Positions 1 to 7,411 are shown, numbered from the stretch's first letter. The stretch: DNA of 12,672 nucleotides from JACRBK01 sp964427955 (GCA_964427955.1 CAYRWY010000147.1:1-12672); one strand, 5' to 3'. Translations and numbers: made by a program. The notes: generated from the sequence alone by a model not told the origin.

Positions 1-111
1 CCGTGTGAAGTTGCATCGCCTTTATCCGTCTATTTCAGATTGACTGAGTACTAGCAGATGTGCATTTACTGAGGCTTGCACTGAAAAGTAAACTCTCGCG
101 CTTCAGAGCTT

Positions 112-205
112 TACCTCACCCCCCGGCCCCCTCTCCGAGGGCGGAGAGGGGGCGCACTGGCAAGTCCCCTCTCCAGGCTTGGAGAGGGGATTTAGGGGTG
201 AGGTA
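112..205. repeat. Nested three-stem palindromic repeat
   Basis: A 94-bp element built from three perfect inverted repeats. The outer arms (112-122 and 195-205, 11 bp, TACCTCACCCC type) enclose two separate hairpins: 126-136 with 143-153 (11 bp, 6-nt loop) and 165-174 with 181-190 (10 bp, 6-nt loop). The two inner stems share the CCCCTCTCC/GGAGAGGGG core. Folded, this is a three-way junction. CCTCACCCC...CCCCTCTCC palindromes of this kind are, from memory, common interspersed repeats in Chloroflexota and some other GC-rich genomes. It lies 38 bp past the stop of the DUF4129 gene, so it could also end that transcript, although no T tract follows. Bases 1-111 beside it show no gene. Confidence 0.85.
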
Positions 206-243
206 CACTCGCACCATAGCTACTTTAGTCTTCTATGCAAGGA

Positions 244-1713
244 TCAGGTCGTCGCTTGCTCCGGCTCCGGGCTGCTGTGCAGGTGATCCCAGGCGGCGCG
301 GACCGCCGAGAGTTCGTCGTCGGATTCGGGCACCTCGCCGTAGCGCACCGCCACATAAGCGTCGGTAATCTGCTGGACGTCGCCATTCAAGCCCGGAAAA
401 GCCTTGTACAGCGCTCGCCGGTATTCATACGGTGTTTCGGCCAGCGCCCGCGGAAAGCCGCGCGTCCCGGCCAGCTTCTCCATGCGCAGGTAGATGCGCC
501 GGATGGTTAGTGCCGCCAGCAGGTCGCGCCCCAGCCCGAACTGCCGGAAAATGCCCAGGGCATCGGCCAGCCGCCGCCAGCTATCGCGCAGCGCCTGCTT
601 CAGCCCGCCGACGACCTCCGCCGTGCCCAGGGTTTCGCGCTCTTCGTTCTCGTAATCCTTGCCCCTCGCGCGCGCAAAAAACAGGAACCAGATGAAGGCC
701 AGCACGGCGATGACGATGAAGACGACGATGGCGATCATCAGCCCGTTGGTCAGCCATTTGAACAACACGCTCACCCAGGGTGCTTCGACCGGGGCGTTGT
801 CGCCGCCCTGTCCGCTCGTGGGCGTGATGACGTTCGCCGGGTGTTCCGGCATGATCGACCGAATGAAGTCGTAGATGATCTGAATCACGAACAGCAGCGG
901 CGACAGGATCACGAACAGCAGCGTGATCACCCCTTCGGCCAGGGTATGCAGCACCCGCGCCGCCAGTCCCAGGTCCATGCCGGACAGCCACAGCGCGGCG
1001 ACGTAGCCGCCCAGCGTGACCACCAGCGCGATCCCGATCAGCGACAGAATCCAGCCGCGTCCCATCGCGCGCCGGGCGCGGTCCAGGTTCAGGTTGTCCG
1101 CGCGCGCCAGGCTGGACGCCAGCAGCCCGAAGAAGAAAAAGAACGGCACGACCGCCAGTGTATCTTCGCGCAGGCTTCGCCCGGCGAGGATCATAACCCA
1201 CAAGAATCCCAAAATTCCCAGCCGCATCCCAAAACTGGTGCGTACCAGCGTGAGGTAAGCCATGCCGAACTGGTAGCCGCGCCACCACAGAAACAGCACC
1301 CACAGGATCACGATCGGGCCGCCGGGGACGCGTTCCTGTTGGTCGATGGTGAACAGATCGGCCAGCGAGAGCGGATCGCCGTTGCCATAGGCTTTCGTCA
1401 CGGTCGGGATCGCCAGGATCGTGATCCCGGCGGCGATCCACATCATCAGCATGGTGGAAGCCAGAATCAGGCCGCCCCGGACTCGATTGTGCATCAGCCA
1501 GCGCACGAGGATCAGGCTGCTCAGCAGATTGACGGCGCTGAGGCCAAGCGCGGTCGGGAATGAGATCTCGATGAAATAATTCAGGGTCAGCGTCACCCAG
1601 CTTGCCAGCCAGCAGATCGTCATCAGGCCCAGCGCCAGGTGCAGATATTCCTGCCGCCAGTTGGTGCGGCGTGAGCGGGGGAGGGCGGATACGTCAGAAA
1701 GTCGCAGCATCAC
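244..1713 (-). CDS. DUF4129-domain multi-pass membrane protein
   Basis: A 489-residue protein with about nine membrane segments, roughly at residues 22-48, 55-73, 82-103, 134-152, 166-178, 186-203, 221-243, 261-280 and 322-346. A cytoplasmic-looking C-terminal region follows (about 350-489). Residues 400-478 match DUF4129, the domain found at the C-terminus of bacterial transglutaminase-like membrane proteins (TgpA type): PYEYRRAL at 428-435, a Phe-Pro-Gly turn, and a VAVRYGE motif at 454-460. The transglutaminase core that normally sits between the membrane segments and DUF4129, with its Cys-His-Asp triad, is not seen. The gene overlaps the end of the DUF58 gene by 17-20 bp, which implies translational coupling. 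The start is GTG at 1713 or the adjacent in-frame ATG at 1710. It probably works with the MoxR and DUF58 proteins; its biochemical role is unknown. Confidence 0.85.
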   Translation of the reverse strand: MMLRLSDVSALPRSRRTNWRQEYLHLALGLMTICWLASWVTLTLNYFIEISFPTALGLSAVNLLSSLILVRWLMHNRVRGGLILASTMLMMWIAAGITILAIPTVTKAYGNGDPLSLADLFTIDQQERVPGGPIVILWVLFLWWRGYQFGMAYLTLVRTSFGMRLGILGFLWVMILAGRSLREDTLAVVPFFFFFGLLASSLARADNLNLDRARRAMGRGWILSLIGIALVVTLGGYVAALWLSGMDLGLAARVLHTLAEGVITLLFVILSPLLFVIQIIYDFIRSIMPEHPANVITPTSGQGGDNAPVEAPWVSVLFKWLTNGLMIAIVVFIVIAVLAFIWFLFFARARGKDYENEERETLGTAEVVGGLKQALRDSWRRLADALGIFRQFGLGRDLLAALTIRRIYLRMEKLAGTRGFPRALAETPYEYRRALYKAFPGLNGDVQQITDAYVAVRYGEVPESDDELSAVRAAWDHLHSSPEPEQATT

Positions 1714-3115
1714 GTTCTTCCTCCTCCTGGGCGCGGCGCAGCAAATAGCGCTGCCGGGCCGTCAGGCCGCTGTACGGCGAAGTGCTGGTCTTTTCTTCGC
1801 TGACGGGCTGTTCCTCTTCCGGCGGCAGTTCCGGCTCTGCTTCGTTGATCGGTTGGTGATAGGTCAGCACGCCGTGCAGATAGGGCGGTTCCGCTTTGCC
1901 CAGCGCGATCAACACCAGGCGGCGGCCACTGTCGCGCAGGCGTAGGATGCTGGCCATGATCGCGTCGTTCATGAACGGCGTGATTAGCACCAGCGTTGCG
2001 CCCCACGGCAGGCGCGGGCTTTCTTCGATCAGAAAGCGGTCGTAACCCGTGCTGATGAAATAGCTGACCGCCGCCAATGCTTCCAGGAGGCGCGGGAGCT
2101 GGTTGGGATGGCGGCTCGGCGGGATGCGGAACGGCTGATCGGCGTGGGCCAGGGTGCCGTTGGCCGTCATGCCGACCGAATGTCCTTCTGCCAACCCCCA
2201 ACTTGCCAGCGACGCCGCGACCTCCATCTCGTATTCCAGCATGGCGGGCCACACGCCGCGCCAGTGCTGCTCGAAGGTGGCGACGTTCAGGCACAGCACG
2301 GTGCGCAGGCTGCGCGTCGGCTCGTAGACCTTCGTTTGCAGGCGGCCACTGTGGGCGGTCGCTTTCCAGTGAATGTGTCGGAAGCTGTCCTGCGGCGCAT
2401 AGTCGCGCACACCCATCGTGCGGTTGGGGTCTTCGAACAGCCGCTGTTGGACCCGCCGGTCTCCGAAGGGGTCCTTGAGCGGTAAGCCCAGTTCCGGCAG
2501 GGTCCTGACGCGCGGATAGACGATCAGCATCTCGTGGCGGTCGGTGAGCGTGATCTTGCGGTCGAACAGGCTGAATGGATCGCCGGACAGCAGGTGCGCC
2601 GGGCCGATCTGGAAGACCCCGCGCCGCCGGGCCAGCAGCGCATAGCGCCGCCGGATGCGCTCGTAGCTGCGCAGCGAATAGGTGTTGATCAGATAGCCCT
2701 GGTCCGGGTCGTTTTCCGCTCGCGAGAGGATCATATCGTCCGCCGGTCCGATCAGGTGCGGCCAGCCGTCCTCGACTTGCAGCCACGAGAGCGGGAGCAG
2801 CTTGCGATTCTCGATGGTGATCTGGACGTCGAACTCTTCGTCCGGGAACAGGCGGCGGTAGCTGAACTGGCGGTGATAGATCAGCCCGCGCAGCGAGCCG
2901 TGGCTCCACCACCAGGCGATGATCACGACGAAGAACATGAACGCGATCAGCGCCAGCAGCTCGCGGATCTGGCCGATCACGGCCACCAGAAACATGATGA
3001 TGGCGAAATTCACCCAGCGGTGATCGAGCAGGGCGCGCAGCGTATCGCCGTGCCCCTGGATCGGCTGGATCTTGAGTTCCTGGCGTTCGGCGCTCTCGAA
3101 ATCGAAGAAACCCAC
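1694..3115 (-). CDS. DUF58 domain-containing protein
   Basis: A 473-residue protein with two adjacent membrane segments near the N-terminus (about residues 33-70), then a beta-rich region and the DUF58 core. The signature lies at about residues 235-266: GVRDYAPQD, then FRHIHWKATAHSG, then KVYEP, which is highly typical of the family. DUF58 proteins are encoded next to MoxR ATPases and often carry a von Willebrand factor A-like fold; the molecular function is unproven. The C-terminus is Glu-rich (residues about 425-470). The start is GTG at 3115, preceded by an AAGGGGG ribosome binding site. The ATG at 3120 is in another frame. The gene is 15 bp downstream of MoxR and overlaps the DUF4129 gene, so the three are very likely one operon. 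Confidence 0.92.
   Translation of the reverse strand: MGFFDFESAERQELKIQPIQGHGDTLRALLDHRWVNFAIIMFLVAVIGQIRELLALIAFMFFVVIIAWWWSHGSLRGLIYHRQFSYRRLFPDEEFDVQITIENRKLLPLSWLQVEDGWPHLIGPADDMILSRAENDPDQGYLINTYSLRSYERIRRRYALLARRRGVFQIGPAHLLSGDPFSLFDRKITLTDRHEMLIVYPRVRTLPELGLPLKDPFGDRRVQQRLFEDPNRTMGVRDYAPQDSFRHIHWKATAHSGRLQTKVYEPTRSLRTVLCLNVATFEQHWRGVWPAMLEYEMEVAASLASWGLAEGHSVGMTANGTLAHADQPFRIPPSRHPNQLPRLLEALAAVSYFISTGYDRFLIEESPRLPWGATLVLITPFMNDAIMASILRLRDSGRRLVLIALGKAEPPYLHGVLTYHQPINEAEPELPPEEEQPVSEEKTSTSPYSGLTARQRYLLRRAQEEEERDAATF
1719..1728 (-). promoter_or_regulatory. Strong ribosome binding site inside the DUF58 gene
   Basis: On the minus strand this reads AGGAGGAGGA. It lies within the codons for the acidic tail of the DUF58 protein, 5 nt before the GTG and 8 nt before the ATG candidate starts of the DUF4129 gene. 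It supports an overlapping, coupled start but does not decide between GTG 1713 and ATG 1710. Confidence 0.7.
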
Positions 3116-3130
3116 GCCATCCCCCTTTGG

Positions 3131-4066
3131 TTAGTGCTCGACCGGCACCGGGATCGTATTCACCAGATCGGTGATCACGTCCTCTGCCCGCCGTCCGCGC
3201 AGCCGGGTTTGAGGGTTTATCTGCACGCGATGGGTGAGGACGTAGGGGGCGAGCAGCTTGACGTCGTCGGGCAGCACGAAGGCACGATCCTGGATGGCGG
3301 CGTAGGCTTGCGCCGTGCGGTACAGGGCCAGCGAGGCGCGCGGGCTGGCGCCCAGGTCAATCTCCTCTGAACTGCGGGTCCGGCGGATGATCGCCACCAG
3401 ATAATTCTGGATCGCCTCCGCGACGTGGACTTCGCGCACCTGGGCGATCAACTGCGCGACCGTGTTGGGATCGGTGACCGGCCCCAGGTGTTCCAACGGG
3501 TCATCCGTGCGGAAGCGCAGCAGCAGCGCGTTTTCCTCTTCTTCGGTCGGATAGCCCAGTGCCACGCGCATCAAAAAGCGGTCGATCTGCGCTTCGGGCA
3601 GCGGAAACGTTCCTTCCAACTCGATGGGATTTTGGGTCGCCAGCACCAGGAAGGGGCGGGGGAGCCGGTAGGTGACGCCATCCACCGTCATCTGGCGCTC
3701 CTGCATTCCTTCCAGCAGCGCGCTTTGGGTGCGCGGTGTGGCCCGGTTGATCTCGTCCGCCAGTACGATTTGGGTCAGCAGCGGGCCGGGCCGGAACTCA
3801 AATTCCTGGCTCTTTTGGTTGAAATAATTGACGCCGGTGACATCACTCGGCAGCAGGTCCGGGGTGAACTGGATGCGGCGAAAGGTGCAGCCCAGCGAGG
3901 CCGACATCGCTTTGGCCAGCGTGGTTTTGCCGGTGCCGGGCACGTCCTCCAGCAGAACGTGACCTTCGCTGAGCACGGCCACCATCATCAAGTCGATCAC
4001 CTCGTCTTTGCCGATGATCACGTGCTTGATGTTTTCGCGCACTCGTGCAGCCACTTCGTGGATCAT
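3131..4066 (-). CDS. MoxR-family AAA+ ATPase
   Basis: A 311-residue ATPase. Visible motifs are the Walker A loop VPGTGKT (residues 42-48), Walker B IVLADE (100-105) followed by INRA, the sensor-1 segment ATQNP (143-147), and a C-terminal lid region with the Arg-rich segment typical of MoxR. Length is normal for the family. MoxR proteins are thought to act as chaperone-like remodelling ATPases on partner proteins, often von Willebrand factor A or DUF58 proteins encoded next to them, as here. The ATG at 4066 has an AAGGAG site 5 nt upstream. The 67-bp spacer to the upstream kinase-like gene is AT-rich and holds a TATACT (4104-4109, minus strand) that could be a -10 element, but no matching -35 was found, so read-through from upstream is equally possible. 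Confidence 0.95.
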   Translation of the reverse strand: MIHEVAARVRENIKHVIIGKDEVIDLMMVAVLSEGHVLLEDVPGTGKTTLAKAMSASLGCTFRRIQFTPDLLPSDVTGVNYFNQKSQEFEFRPGPLLTQIVLADEINRATPRTQSALLEGMQERQMTVDGVTYRLPRPFLVLATQNPIELEGTFPLPEAQIDRFLMRVALGYPTEEEENALLLRFRTDDPLEHLGPVTDPNTVAQLIAQVREVHVAEAIQNYLVAIIRRTRSSEEIDLGASPRASLALYRTAQAYAAIQDRAFVLPDDVKLLAPYVLTHRVQINPQTRLRGRRAEDVITDLVNTIPVPVEH

Positions 4067-4133
4067 AAAAGCTCCTTATTGCAAAAAAGATATAGTCTCC
4101 CCAAGTATATACGATTTCACCCAGCGGAAATGG

Positions 4134-4910
4134 CTAGATCGGTGGCCAGGGGTGGTTGGGACCGGGACCGGGATGCGGATAACGTTTGTGGTCGAGCAGG
4201 TGCCGGACCCGGCGGTGTAGAGCGGTGACTTCGGCGGTAGAGATCAGCGGCGTGAGCCGGACGCGCAAGTCTGAGTTATCGTTGGCCAGTTGATCGGAGA
4301 GCGTCTGGACGTTGGTCAGGAGGTCGTCCGCGATGCATTGACCGCTGAATTCCCAGATCACCGTGCGCAGTTTGGGCGCGGTGTGGAAGGTCAACCCGTG
4401 ATCGATCCCCCACAGTTTGCCGCGCCGGTCGAGCAGCAGGTGACCGCCTTTACGATCCGTGTTGTTGACCAGATAGTCGAACACGGCAAACTGCTGAAGC
4501 TGGTTCATGAACCGGTCGTCCAGCGAGAAGTAATTAACTTCCGGATCGTGCTCGACGTAAAATTGCAGCGATCCCAGTCCGTGCGGCCCGCTGCGCAGCA
4601 CCGTGGGGGGCACCAGGAACCAATCCAACGCCTTCGAGATGAGATACGCTCCCACCTCGCGGTAACACAACGTCCCGTCGGGGAAATCCCACAACGGGCG
4701 TTCCCCGCGTTGAGGTTTATACACGGCCATGATGCGCAGTTCGGCATCGTGGACCGAGACCAGGGTCGCGTAGTTCGATCCCCACAAGGCCGTGCCACGC
4801 AGCCGGGCGATCTCGCCTTGCGCGAGCAGGGTCTCGATCCGTTCGATACTGACCGGTTGTTCCTGGGGCGTCCCAGAATTGTCGGTGGACGGGTCGATGT
4901 GATCGGTCAT
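4134..4910 (-). CDS. SCO1664-family PI3/4-kinase-like protein
   Basis: A 258-residue protein of the SCO1664 family (TIGR03843), restricted mainly to Actinobacteria and Chloroflexota and distantly related to phosphatidylinositol 3/4-kinases. Kinase-like landmarks are a candidate ATP-binding lysine in VYKP (K65), a Glu in YREVGAYL (E85), a catalytic-loop-like FDYLVNNTDRKGGHLLL (143-160, with D152-R153-K154), and IDHG (169-172) at the position of the DFG motif. About 20 hydrophilic residues precede the domain. The C-terminus is Pro-rich. The ATG lies in an ATGA overlap with the end of DUF3090, so translation is coupled. In Actinobacteria this gene, DUF3090 and a phosphoglycerate mutase-like phosphatase cluster together. 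The substrate is not known; calling it a protein, lipid or small-molecule kinase would be a guess. Confidence 0.88.
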   Translation of the reverse strand: MTDHIDPSTDNSGTPQEQPVSIERIETLLAQGEIARLRGTALWGSNYATLVSVHDAELRIMAVYKPQRGERPLWDFPDGTLCYREVGAYLISKALDWFLVPPTVLRSGPHGLGSLQFYVEHDPEVNYFSLDDRFMNQLQQFAVFDYLVNNTDRKGGHLLLDRRGKLWGIDHGLTFHTAPKLRTVIWEFSGQCIADDLLTNVQTLSDQLANDNSDLRVRLTPLISTAEVTALHRRVRHLLDHKRYPHPGPGPNHPWPPI

Positions 4911-5407
4911 GTCCAGTAGTAGATCAGGTATCCGTTAGTTTTGGGGTCGGCGCGGCCCTGCTTGATCACTTGCTGCGTATGGAGACTGACGGCGCGCATC
5001 TGTTCGCGAGTGGCCCACAGGCGCACGACCTGCGGTTCCGGCTCGATATTTTCCTCTTCAGTGACGACCAGTTCCTGCGCGACCACCACGATCAGGTTGC
5101 GCTCTTCGTCATAGCCCAGGCCCATCTGTGCCACCCGGAACAGCGGGTCGAGCGGATCGCGCAAGTTCATATTCCAGCGCGAGAGATTGACTTCAGTTTC
5201 AGGGAGATCGGAGTGCTTCTGGGTCAAATCCTCCAACATCTCATCCACCGCTTCGCACAGGGCTTGGGCTTGCTGTTTTTCAATGGTGAGCGTGATCAAC
5301 TGCGAGCCTTGTCCCGCCTGGAGATGGAAAACGCGACGTCCTTTTGGCCCCACCGTCCCAATCGTCACGAAATCAACAGGATCAAGCTCGATTTCCCGAT
5401 TCTCCAT
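4907..5407 (-). CDS. DUF3090 family protein
   Basis: A 166-residue protein of the DUF3090 family (TIGR03847), the third member of the SCO1664/MSMEG_4193 trio. The family-typical core is LFRVAQMGLGYDEERN followed by IVVVAQE, and near the end VRLWATREQMRAVSLH. Actinobacterial members, as I remember them, finish with a zinc-ribbon-like CPxC...GH.C segment before a final NGY. Here that part is shortened to GRADPKTNGY plus six residues, without cysteines. The ATG at 5407 has a GAAAGGG site 5 nt upstream. The gene ends in an ATGA overlap with the kinase-like gene and has its own likely promoter in the 78-bp gap behind the phosphatase gene. Function unknown. Confidence 0.85.
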   Translation of the reverse strand: MENREIELDPVDFVTIGTVGPKGRRVFHLQAGQGSQLITLTIEKQQAQALCEAVDEMLEDLTQKHSDLPETEVNLSRWNMNLRDPLDPLFRVAQMGLGYDEERNLIVVVAQELVVTEEENIEPEPQVVRLWATREQMRAVSLHTQQVIKQGRADPKTNGYLIYYWT

Positions 5408-5452
5408 AGAAACCCTTTCACCGGAATGCGTGGCGCGATAAATAGTAGTTCA

Positions 5453-5481
5453 ATTTTAGAGTTGGAGACGAATTGTCGCAA
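5453..5481 (-). promoter_or_regulatory. Sigma-70-like promoter for DUF3090/SCO1664
   Basis: On the minus strand, TTGCGA (5476-5481) is separated by exactly 17 nt from TAAAAT (5453-5458). It lies between the phosphatase stop and the DUF3090 start and would begin a leader of about 40 nt. It could drive DUF3090, the kinase-like gene and perhaps MoxR onward independently of the phosphatase. Confidence 0.5.
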
Positions 5482-5485
5482 AATG

Positions 5486-6169
5486 TTAGCCGGGCAGCCG
5501 CCCCTTGAGACGCCGCAGCAGGCGACCCCATCGGCGGGGCGGGGCGGGCGGGGCGCTCTTCAGGCCCGAGAGGTGCGCGGTATCGTTGACCCGGACCACC
5601 GTCGGACGATCCCTCCCCAGCCACAGGATCGAGAGCGAGGCGGGCGAGATTTCGATCCGCTGGTAGAAATCCACGTGCATTCCCAGGTAATGCGCGAGGA
5701 TCAGCTTGATCATGTCGCTGTGCGAGACGACGACGAGGCGTTGGTTCGGGTGGCGCACGACCAGGGTTTCCAGTGCGTCCACGGCGCGCGCCTGCGCCTG
5801 CCGGATCGCTTCGCCGCCGGGGAAATGCGCCCGGCTGGGATAGATCTGAATCGTCTGCCACAAGGCTTCGTGGCGTAGTTTACTCAGTTTTTCGCCCGTC
5901 CAGTTCCCATAGCGCACTTCTCCGACTGCTTCCAACGGCTGGATCGACAGGTTCGGGTGATGTCTGGTGATGGCTTCGGCAGTCTCGACGGTGCGCTCCA
6001 ACGGGCTGGCGTATACCGCCGCCAGGGTCGTCTGGGCCAGGCGTTCGCCTAGCGCGGCGGCCTGGCCGCGGCCATCCTCGTTGAGGTGCACGCCGGGGGT
6101 CCAGCCCGCCAACCGTCCGGTGGTCACCCAGTCGTTCACCGCGTGACGAATCAGCAGAAATTCGGTCAT
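5486..6169 (-). CDS. MSMEG_4193-family histidine phosphatase
   Basis: A 227-residue histidine-phosphatase superfamily protein (phosphoglycerate mutase fold). The catalytic RH(A) motif is at R8-H9, the second active-site arginine in SPLERT at R59, the acid/base Glu region in GEVRYGNW (E84), and the second histidine in VVSHSD (H150). A late NDTAHL (195-200) is typical of the MSMEG_4193 subgroup (TIGR03848). The C-terminal 25 residues are Pro/Arg-rich and basic, beyond the domain. With the neighbouring kinase-like protein it makes a putative kinase/phosphatase pair; the substrate is unknown and mutase activity is unlikely. The ATG at 6169 has only a weak GAGCGA ribosome site. It diverges from the sensor-protein gene. 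Confidence 0.9.
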   Translation of the reverse strand: MTEFLLIRHAVNDWVTTGRLAGWTPGVHLNEDGRGQAAALGERLAQTTLAAVYASPLERTVETAEAITRHHPNLSIQPLEAVGEVRYGNWTGEKLSKLRHEALWQTIQIYPSRAHFPGGEAIRQAQARAVDALETLVVRHPNQRLVVVSHSDMIKLILAHYLGMHVDFYQRIEISPASLSILWLGRDRPTVVRVNDTAHLSGLKSAPPAPPRRWGRLLRRLKGRLPG

Positions 6170-6201
6170 AAGTCGCTCGATGCGCTAAAATTCCAGGGTT
6201 G

Positions 6202-6210
6202 AATATAACA
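6202..6210 (-). promoter_or_regulatory. Extended -10 promoter candidate for the phosphatase gene
   Basis: The minus strand reads TGTTATATT, an extended -10 (TG-n-TATATT), 33 bp before the phosphatase ATG. No good -35 is present at 17 nt, which extended -10 promoters can tolerate. Confidence 0.35.
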
Positions 6211-6230
6211 CAGCCCCGTCATTGCTCCTA

Positions 6231-6245
6231 ACATTTTAGAAATGT
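6231..6245. promoter_or_regulatory. Perfect palindrome in the divergent spacer
   Basis: ACATTT-TAG-AAATGT is a perfect 6-bp inverted repeat with a 3-bp spacer. It sits just upstream of the phosphatase promoter candidate and about 100 bp before the sensor-protein gene. The position and AT-rich symmetry suit a binding site for a dimeric regulator acting on one or both divergent genes, but no regulator is encoded nearby. Chance occurrence is possible. Confidence 0.35.
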
Positions 6246-6343
6246 CAAGGGATTTCTGCGGAATATATTACTTTTTTATGGCAAAGTTTCTCCAGGTGGA
6301 CTAATGTTGTGGCAGGCCCTGATGTCGTGGGAGCAAGGTTCTT

Positions 6344-7411
6344 ATGGATGGATTACAACTGCTGGCGCTTGAAATGTGGAGTGACACTTCCAGTGAAGGA
6401 GTTCTCGTCCTCGACTCGGTGGGCACGATTCGGCTGATCAATGCTCGTCTGCGGGATCTACTCAAGCTGCGCGTCGTCCCTCGCACGCTGGACGCGCTGG
6501 TGCGCCAGGCCGAGACTTGTGGACCGGAAGTCCGCGCGCTGCTCGACGTGACCCTGCATCTGGAAGAGGCCCAGTGGGGTAATCTGCGGATCGAAAAATA
6601 TCCTCCGCAGCGTTTGGTGTGGCAGCAAGTTCCCCTGATCGAGCGCGAACGGGTCGCCGGGGCGCTCGTCATCTTCCGCGACGCGACGACGCAGGGCCAG
6701 TTAGAGTTAGCCAAGCAGTCTTTCTTGAGCATGATCTCGCACGATCTCCGCACGCCGCTGAGTACCATCCTGGGCTTTGCCGAGCTGCTCTACAACAACC
6801 GGGGAAGTCTCTCGACCGAAGAACAGCACGAATTTCTCGAACACATTATCAAAAACGCCAACCAGCTCAGCCAGTACACCCAGATCGCCCTGGACATCAT
6901 GTATCTGGAAGCCAATTTGCAGAACTTCGACACCGAGGCGATTTTCCTGGATCGGTTCGTGCGGCACTGGTTGTCGGATGCGCGTCACCGCTTCAATTCC
7001 AAGCAGATTGTGTATCACGACGGCGTGGCCGAAGAACCGATGACCCGCATCGCTCCGGCGGCGCTCCACCGTATTCTTTATATCCTGGTGGAATTTGCCC
7101 TGGCCGAAAGCCCCGCCGATCAGACAGTGGATATTCGTCTGCGCTACGATCAGGCCCAGGCGCACGTGACGATCCAGCATAAGGGTCCTCAGTTGAGCCA
7201 GGAAGATGCGGCAGTCCTGTTCCGCCTGCTGCACCCCCGCGATCTCAGCGAAGTCGGGCGGCCCCATCTCCACCGGATGCAGCTCTACGTCGCCAGCCTG
7301 CTGGCCGAGCGCCAGGACGGCTATCTGACGCTGCGCGGGCAGGAGGACGAGTATTACGAGCTGGATCTGACCGTGCCCATCGCCGCCGATAATCCTCCGA
7401 ATAACCCTTGA
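6344..7411 (+). CDS. PAS-HisKA sensor protein with degenerate ATPase domain
   Basis: A 355-residue soluble protein, no membrane segment. Residues about 12-115 form a PAS-like sensor (GVLVLDSVGTIRLINARL at the start, GALVIFRDAT at the end). A HisKA dimerisation domain follows with an intact phospho-acceptor motif SHDLRTPL (H133). The C-terminal region (about 195-350) is placed and shaped like HATPase_c, but its motifs are lost: the N-box Asn is replaced in ILYILVEFALA (244-254, Phe at 251), the G1 box reads QHKGPQL (278-284) instead of DxGxG, and the G2 glycines are gone around 305-316. It is thus probably unable to bind ATP and may signal as a pseudokinase or be phosphorylated by another kinase. 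No response regulator adjoins it. ATG at 6344 follows AAGG at 6 nt. Confidence 0.85.
   Translation: MDGLQLLALEMWSDTSSEGVLVLDSVGTIRLINARLRDLLKLRVVPRTLDALVRQAETCGPEVRALLDVTLHLEEAQWGNLRIEKYPPQRLVWQQVPLIERERVAGALVIFRDATTQGQLELAKQSFLSMISHDLRTPLSTILGFAELLYNNRGSLSTEEQHEFLEHIIKNANQLSQYTQIALDIMYLEANLQNFDTEAIFLDRFVRHWLSDARHRFNSKQIVYHDGVAEEPMTRIAPAALHRILYILVEFALAESPADQTVDIRLRYDQAQAHVTIQHKGPQLSQEDAAVLFRLLHPRDLSEVGRPHLHRMQLYVASLLAERQDGYLTLRGQEDEYYELDLTVPIAADNPPNNP

Noticed and set aside
841..1563. A 240-codon plus-strand frame very rich in Gln, Asp, His and Arg
   Set aside because: The composition is the antisense image of membrane-segment codons in the DUF4129 gene, not a real low-complexity protein.
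1920..2353. A short direct repeat, GGCGGCCACTGT-like, at about 1920 and 2341
   Set aside because: Both copies encode Ser-Gly-Arg in different contexts within the DUF58 gene; too short and coding, so chance.
2534..3370. A 278-codon open frame on the plus strand opposite DUF58 and MoxR
   Set aside because: It overlaps the DUF58 core and the MoxR C-terminus, both strongly supported; composition is that of a shadow frame.
6243..6248. A perfect TTGACA -35 on the minus strand upstream of the phosphatase
   Set aside because: The hexamer 17 nt downstream is GCAATG, which does not resemble a -10; the extended -10 at 6202-6210 is more likely.
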